NCBI RefSeq assembly: GCF_001746835.1
Contig: NZ_CP016094.1
Coordinates: forward strand, 2,108,001 to 2,172,000
From: Lacunisphaera limnophila
GTDB taxonomy: Bacteria > Verrucomicrobiota > Verrucomicrobiia > Opitutales > Opitutaceae
DNA length: 64,000 nt
Reading direction: 5' to 3'
Positions within the stretch are counted from its first letter, which is position 1. The number at the start of each line of letters is the position of its first letter. The translations under genes and the position numbers were made by a program. Below the pieces are notes generated by a model. That model searched no databases. It saw only the letters and a list, made by a program, of their open reading frames with translations, and was not told the origin of the DNA. This document shows, in pieces, positions 60,113 through 64,000 of the stretch.

Positions 60113-61093
60113 TCAGCCGCCGATCTGGGACATGCCGCGGGCGGCGGGGATGAGGTGCTGGGCGAGGCCGTGGCCCCAAGGCTTCTCGTGGACCGCGCCG
60201 CGGATGCAGTCGGCGATGACGGCGTCGCTGGCACCGCCGCGGAGGTGGTTGAGCAGGTTGATCTCGTTGTCGCGGAGGAGGCAGAGGCGCAGCACGCCGT
60301 CGGCGGTGAGGCGCATGCGGTTGCAGGCGGCGCAGAAGGGGGCGGAAACGGGACTGATGAAACCGATCGCACCGGCGCCGCCGGGGAGGCGGTAGAGCCG
60401 GGCCTCGCCGTCGAGTTTGCCCCCGTTGACGAGTTCGAGGGGGCCGAAGGTCTTTTCCAGCAGGGCGAGCAGTTCGGCCTCGCTGACCATGCCCTTGGTC
60501 TGGAAGTCGGAATTGTTTCCAAAGGGCATCTGCTCGATGAAGCGGACCTGCCAGGGATTGGCGAGGGTGAGGCGGGCGAGCTCGATCACGTCGTCGCCGT
60601 CGTTCACGCCGCGGCAGACCACGGCGTTGAGCTTCACGCGCAGGCCGGCGCGGGCGGCGGCGTCGAGACCGGCGCGGACGTCGCGCAGGTTGCCCCAGCG
60701 GGTGAGTTTCCGGAATTTGTCCTCGTCGAGGCTGTCGATCGAGATGTTGACGGTCTGGAGCCCGGCGTCACGGAGAGGCTGGGCCAGCTTGTCGAGGAGC
60801 ACGCCGTTGGTCGTGAGGCCGACGGTGGTGATGCCGGGGGTGTGCGTGGCGTGGCGCACCAGGTCCACGAGGGCCGGGCGCAGCGTCGGTTCGCCGCCGG
60901 TGAAGCGGATTTTCCGGAAACCCAGTGAACCGAAAAGCGTGATGAGCCGGCGCAGTTCGTCGTCGCTCAACAGCTCGTCGCGGGGCCGGAAGGTCATGTG
61001 CTCCGGCATGCAGTAGACGCAGCGGAGGTTGCAGGCATCGGTGAGCGAGATGCGCAGGTAGTCGATGTCGCGGTTGTATTGGTCGAGCGGCAT
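60113..61093 (-). CDS. moaA: GTP 3',8-cyclase
   Basis: A 326-residue radical-SAM enzyme, the usual length. The N-terminal cluster motif is DACNLRCVYCMP, and the C-terminal cluster has FCAACNRMRLTADGVLRLCL. The conserved C-terminal Gly-Gly is present (GMSQIGG). Other motifs are FTGGEPTLRPALVDL and GLTTNGVLLDKL. It starts the cofactor pathway by rearranging GTP to 3',8-cyclo-7,8-dihydro-GTP, which MoaC turns into cPMP. It lies two bases after the transporter stop and eleven to sixteen bases ahead of moaD. Confidence 0.96.
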   Translation of the reverse strand: MPLDQYNRDIDYLRISLTDACNLRCVYCMPEHMTFRPRDELLSDDELRRLITLFGSLGFRKIRFTGGEPTLRPALVDLVRHATHTPGITTVGLTTNGVLLDKLAQPLRDAGLQTVNISIDSLDEDKFRKLTRWGNLRDVRAGLDAAARAGLRVKLNAVVCRGVNDGDDVIELARLTLANPWQVRFIEQMPFGNNSDFQTKGMVSEAELLALLEKTFGPLELVNGGKLDGEARLYRLPGGAGAIGFISPVSAPFCAACNRMRLTADGVLRLCLLRDNEINLLNHLRGGASDAVIADCIRGAVHEKPWGHGLAQHLIPAARGMSQIGG

Positions 61094-61095
61094 GG

Positions 61096-62247
61096 TCAGC
61101 CCGGGGCGCGGGCGGGCGGGGGGAGCCAGCGACGCAGGGAATAGAAGAGGATGCAACCCACGATCATCCCGCTGAGGTACCCTTGCGGGGCGAAAACGCA
61201 AACGAGGGCCACCACCCCGGCGATCGCCAGGGCCAGGGGCGTGCGCGGGACCTCGCGCAGCAACAGCAGGAGCACGCCGGCCTCGACGAGGAGGACCGCC
61301 CCGAGCACGGGCGCGGGGAAAGCCCGGAGTACTTCCTGAAAGGCGCCGCTGAAGAGCGCGCCGACCACCAGGTAGAGCGTGCCGTAGAGGATGACGGATC
61401 CGCCGGTACGGGCGCCGAGGGCGTAGTAGCCGGCCAGACCGCCGCAGCCGTGGCACATGGGGATGCCGCCCAGCCAGGGGGAGAGCAGGTTGATCACGCC
61501 GTAGGTGCGGCCGATGCCGCGGAGGGTCACGGGCCGGTCGGGGAACAGGTCGGTGACGGTTCGCTGGGTGGCGATCACGGAGTTGGAGAGCGAGAGCGGC
61601 ACCTGCGGGAGCACGAGCAGGGTGAGGGCGGCGAGCCATTGGTCCCACGGCAGGGCGGCGGGCGTGGGGGCGACCCAGCCGAAGCCCGCGGCGAGGCTGG
61701 GCCAGTCGATGCGGTAAAACGCCGCCCAGAGCGCTCCCGCGCCGACGACGAGCAGGGCCCCCGGCAGGTGGTGGTGGCGGCGCAACCAGATGAGCAGGGC
61801 GACGGCCACGGCGGCGGCGATCCAGCCCCAGTGGCCTTCGCGTCCGGTCAGGCCGAGGGCGGTGCGGGCGAGGGCGATGCCGAGCCCGGCCTGGATGCCG
61901 CGCACGACGAGCACGGGGATGATTTTTTGCAGCCGGTCGAGCAGGCCGGAGTAGGCCAACAGGAGCATGAGCGCGCCGATCATCAGGCCGGCGAGTTGCA
62001 GCTGTCCGCCGGTGGCCTGGCCGGCGATGACGACCACGGCCATGGCCTTGAGGGGCTGCACGGGCATGGGGAGGCCGTAGAGCAGGCCGGAGGCAATCTG
62101 GGCGAGGCCAAAGGCGAGGAACACGCCGGAGGGTTCCAGTCCGGTGGCGAGCAGGATGCCGGCGATCAGCGGCAGGTCGGTGCCGATGTCGCCGAAGGCG
62201 CCGGCCAGTTCCTGCCGGTCGAAGCGCGGCTTGGTCAGGGCCGGCAT
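61096..62247 (-). CDS. MOT1-like molybdate/sulfate transporter
   Basis: A 383-residue membrane protein with about ten to twelve helices. It fits the MOT1-type molybdate branch of the SulP-related family: AGAFGDIGTDLPLIAGILLA, MPVQPLKAMAVVVIAGQA, LPQVPLSLSNSVIATQRTV, DLFPDRP and GGIPMCHGCGGLAGYYALGAR. The Pro-Met-Pro-Val-Gln-Pro and Pro-Met-Cys-His-Gly segments are characteristic. Its place inside the cofactor cluster supports molybdate, not sulfate, uptake. The start overlaps the mog stop by 13 bases, so translation may be coupled. Confidence 0.9.
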   Translation of the reverse strand: MPALTKPRFDRQELAGAFGDIGTDLPLIAGILLATGLEPSGVFLAFGLAQIASGLLYGLPMPVQPLKAMAVVVIAGQATGGQLQLAGLMIGALMLLLAYSGLLDRLQKIIPVLVVRGIQAGLGIALARTALGLTGREGHWGWIAAAVAVALLIWLRRHHHLPGALLVVGAGALWAAFYRIDWPSLAAGFGWVAPTPAALPWDQWLAALTLLVLPQVPLSLSNSVIATQRTVTDLFPDRPVTLRGIGRTYGVINLLSPWLGGIPMCHGCGGLAGYYALGARTGGSVILYGTLYLVVGALFSGAFQEVLRAFPAPVLGAVLLVEAGVLLLLLREVPRTPLALAIAGVVALVCVFAPQGYLSGMIVGCILFYSLRRWLPPPARAPG

Positions 62248-62753
62248 GGCGCCTTGAAAACCTCGTGCACCAGGCCCGGGCGGAAGCCGGCGATGTGGTC
62301 GAGGGCCTCGGCGATGGCCGGCACGATGAGCGGCAGGCACTCGCCGATGGCGCGCGGGCGGCCGGGGAGATTGATGATGAGTGAACGGCCGCGCACCCCG
62401 GCGGTGGCGCGGGAGAGGATGGCGGTCTTCACCTTCTCGTAGCTGTGCAGCCGCATGACCTCGCCAAAACCGGGCAGCTCCTTCTCGAGGACGGCGCGCG
62501 TGGCCTCGGGGGTGATGTCGCGGGCGGAAGGACCGGTGCCGCCGGTGGTGATGATGAGCGGGCAGTGCTCGACGTCGGCAAGGCGGATGAAGGCGGCCTC
62601 GAGCTGGGCGCGATCGTCGGGCAGCAGCACGCGGATCCACTCGAGCGGCTCGGTGAAGTGGCTGGCGGTGACGCGCTCGATCTCCGGGCCGCTTTCGTCC
62701 GCGTAGGTACCGTTTGCGGCGCGGTCGCTGAGGGTGATGCGGGCGACTTTCAT
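62235..62753 (-). CDS. mog: Molybdopterin adenylyltransferase (Mog/MoaB type)
   Basis: A 172-residue MoaB/Mog-fold enzyme. Characteristic segments are ARITLSDRAANGTYADESGP, LIITTGGTGPSARDITPEA (the nucleotide-binding T-G-G-T-G and D-x-T-P) and IINLPGRPRAIGECL (family: L-P-G-x-P). It adenylates molybdopterin so that MoeA can insert molybdate. Mog and MoaB cannot be told apart by sequence alone; the length and pathway context suit either. It lies after an A/G-rich repeat tract and 133 bases downstream of moaC. Confidence 0.9.
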   Translation of the reverse strand: MKVARITLSDRAANGTYADESGPEIERVTASHFTEPLEWIRVLLPDDRAQLEAAFIRLADVEHCPLIITTGGTGPSARDITPEATRAVLEKELPGFGEVMRLHSYEKVKTAILSRATAGVRGRSLIINLPGRPRAIGECLPLIVPAIAEALDHIAGFRPGLVHEVFKAPCRP

Positions 62754-62886
62754 CGAAGTAAGAAGTAAGAATTAAGAATTAAGAAGTAAGAAGTAAGAAT
62801 TAGGAAAGGCAGCCGGGGCAAAAGGGTGGAGCTGGAATCGAGCCACTGCTAGCTGAGGTCAGGTTCTGGTTCTTCCTTCTTAATTC
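62754..62886. repeat. A/G-rich direct and inverted repeat tract between moaC and mog
   Basis: Repeats of GAATTAAGAA and GAAGTAAGAA fill about 62754-62803, and the complementary CTTCTTAATTCTTACTTC type lies at 62876-62897, where it supplies the stop codon of moaC. The two blocks can pair. Such tracts stand out from the GC-rich surroundings. A similar AGGAAGTAGGAAGGAGGAAT stretch is at 19343-19365. Confidence 0.6.
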
Positions 62887-63333
62887 TTACTTCTTAATTT
62901 TCTCCACGACGCGGATGCCGCCGATGGACATGGATTTGTCGACGGCCTTGCACATGTCGTAGAGGGTCAGGGCGGCGACGGAGACGGCGGTAAGGGCTTC
63001 CATCTCCACACCGGTTTTGCCGGTGAGGCGGGTGGTGGCGCGGATGCCGATGCCGTCGTCCGCGACCGTGAATTCGACGTCCACGTGGCTGAGGGTGAGC
63101 GGGTGGCAGAGAGGGATCAGCTGGGCCGTGTTTTTCGCGGCCTGGATGCCGGCGATCTTGGCGACGGTGAGGACGTCGCCCTTGGGCAGGGCCTGGGCGC
63201 GGAGCAGCGCGATGGTCTGGGGAGCGCAGGTCAGTCGGCCCTCGGCGACAGCGACGCGCTGCTGGTCGGGCTTGGCGCCGACATCCACCATGCGGGCGCC
63301 GCCGGCGGGATCGAGATGGGAGAAGTCGGTCAT
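62887..63333 (-). CDS. moaC: Cyclic pyranopterin monophosphate synthase
   Basis: A 148-residue MoaC, of normal length. Motifs are MVDVGAKPDQQRVAVAEG, the AGIQAAKNTAQLIPLCHPL segment (core: TAQLIPLCHPL with conserved Cys-His), GVEMEALTAVSVAALTLYDM and KAVDKSM. It converts the MoaA product to cPMP. The last codons before the stop (EKIKK) lie in the A/G-rich repeat. Its ATG shares one base with the moeA stop (TGATG), which suggests coupled translation. Confidence 0.96.
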   Translation of the reverse strand: MTDFSHLDPAGGARMVDVGAKPDQQRVAVAEGRLTCAPQTIALLRAQALPKGDVLTVAKIAGIQAAKNTAQLIPLCHPLTLSHVDVEFTVADDGIGIRATTRLTGKTGVEMEALTAVSVAALTLYDMCKAVDKSMSIGGIRVVEKIKK

Positions 63334-64000
63334 CAGCAGGGAATGAACTCCACAGGCCGGGTGGCGTCCAGACCGTTTGCCGGGAGCGGGACGAGGGCGT
63401 TGGCGCCGACGAGGCCGCTGCTGTCGCCGGAGCTGGCGAGCGTCAGCAGGGTGAGGACAGGCTCGCCGTCCACCCAGTCGGCGCGCGCGGGCCAGATGGT
63501 CTGGCGCGCGTCGGGTGGCGGCAAGGGACCGGCGGGCGCGAGGCGGCCCATCCGGCGCGGGGGGGCGGCGTCGAGACCAGTGGTGAGTTTTTGCAGCAAC
63601 GGGGCGACGAAGAGCTGGAAGGTCACCCAGTGGGAAACCGGGTTGCCCGGGAGGGCGAAGGCGAGGCGCTCGCCGCGGCTGGCGAAGACGAGCGGTTTGC
63701 CGGGGCGAAGGTTGATCTGCTGGAAGTGCAGGGCGTAGCCGAGGGCGGTCAGGACCGGGCGGGCGAAATCGTGGTCGCCTACGCTGGCGCCGCCGGAGAT
63801 GAGCAGGACATCGTGGTCGGGCAGGGCGGCGAGCAGGGTTTGGGCGGCGGCGAGGTCGTCGGGCAAGTGGGCGTGGTGCACGAGGTCAGTACCCTGCTGG
63901 GCCAGCAACGCGGCGATGAGCGAGGAGTTGCTGTCCCGGATTTGGGCGCCAGCCGGGGTTTGGTGGGGCGGGACAAGTTCGTTACCGGTGACGATGTGGA
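63333..64000 (-). CDS. moeA: Molybdopterin molybdenumtransferase, 5' part beyond the window
   Basis: The C-terminal about 222 codons of MoeA, which inserts molybdate into adenylated molybdopterin. The signature VTGNELVPP with GAQIRDSNSSLIAALL (family: S-T-G-D-E-L ... G-x-I-R-D-S-N) is at the right edge of the window. Further in are VLLISGGASVGDHDF and NLRPGKPLVFAS, and LALPGNPVSHWVTFQLFV. The N-terminal domains are outside the window. It seems to be the promoter-proximal gene of the visible part of the cluster. Confidence 0.95.
   Translation of the reverse strand, partial: HIVTGNELVPPHQTPAGAQIRDSNSSLIAALLAQQGTDLVHHAHLPDDLAAAQTLLAALPDHDVLLISGGASVGDHDFARPVLTALGYALHFQQINLRPGKPLVFASRGERLAFALPGNPVSHWVTFQLFVAPLLQKLTTGLDAAPPRRMGRLAPAGPLPPPDARQTIWPARADWVDGEPVLTLLTLASSGDSSGLVGANALVPLPANGLDATRPVEFIPC

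Overview
The window is a high-GC, densely packed bacterial chromosome segment with 59 protein-gene calls, three of them low-confidence, and one tRNA. It most resembles a member of Verrucomicrobiota, probably Opitutaceae. That placement is an inference from gene content: PEP-CTERM proteins, ASPIC/UnbV proteins, a secreted GH9 enzyme, DUF5069, DUF1593, DUF2959 and DUF4139 proteins, and pyrimidine-rich start regions without Shine-Dalgarno motifs. No 16S rRNA or other phylogenetic marker locus was seen beyond pyrH, frr and uvrD.

Layout. Positions 1-13.2 kb hold mostly single genes: an MmcQ/YjbR protein, a GNAT acetyltransferase, two PEP-CTERM proteins, ankyrin and PDZ proteins, a beta-helix protein, an HDOD protein, a DUF2959 lipoprotein, a lipocalin, an RBBP9-type hydrolase, a DUF1593 secreted protein, a GFA protein and small membrane proteins. 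From 13.2 to 22.6 kb lie a UvrD/PcrA-type helicase, a DUF4139 protein, a REP-associated tyrosine transposase (RAYT) flanked by its REP repeats, a secreted protein with three Tudor-knot-like repeats, and pyrH-frr.

Two glycan-use clusters follow. The first (22.8-27.0 kb) is a secreted GH9 enzyme, a cytosolic-type GH9 enzyme and nagB. This points to chitosan or chito-oligosaccharide use rather than cellulose. After a tRNA-Gln and a small GIY-YIG gene come a soluble histidine kinase, a BON protein and an SMP-30-like protein. The second cluster (31.6-35.8 kb) is a GH26 mannanase, an AGE-family (mannobiose/cellobiose) 2-epimerase and a GH130 mannosylglucose phosphorylase. Together these make the known mannanase, epimerase and phosphorylase route for beta-mannan.

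The 36-47 kb stretch is mainly signalling and envelope genes: an anchored ASPIC/UnbV protein divergent from a LytS/LytTR two-component pair, then a TonB-dependent receptor, a YfiR protein and a CHASE8-like hybrid histidine kinase in one operon, then two outer-membrane-type proteins. From 48 to 55.4 kb a same-strand cluster encodes a vanadium-haloperoxidase-like protein, a membrane protein, a 1088-residue FG-GAP/UnbV protein and a DUF255-like protein that lacks the usual cysteines.

The right end (56.6-64 kb, minus strand) is a molybdenum-cofactor cluster: moeA (cut by the window edge), moaC, a mog/moaB gene, a MOT1-like molybdate transporter, moaA, moaD, a MoaE-MoeB-rhodanese fusion, xdhC and mocA. 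The xdhC and mocA genes suggest that the cofactor is matured for a xanthine-dehydrogenase-type enzyme, which is not in the window.

Five complete REP doublets and one single REP are scattered from 17 to 54 kb, with the single RAYT gene as their likely mobiliser. No CRISPR array, prophage, rRNA or classical IS element was seen.
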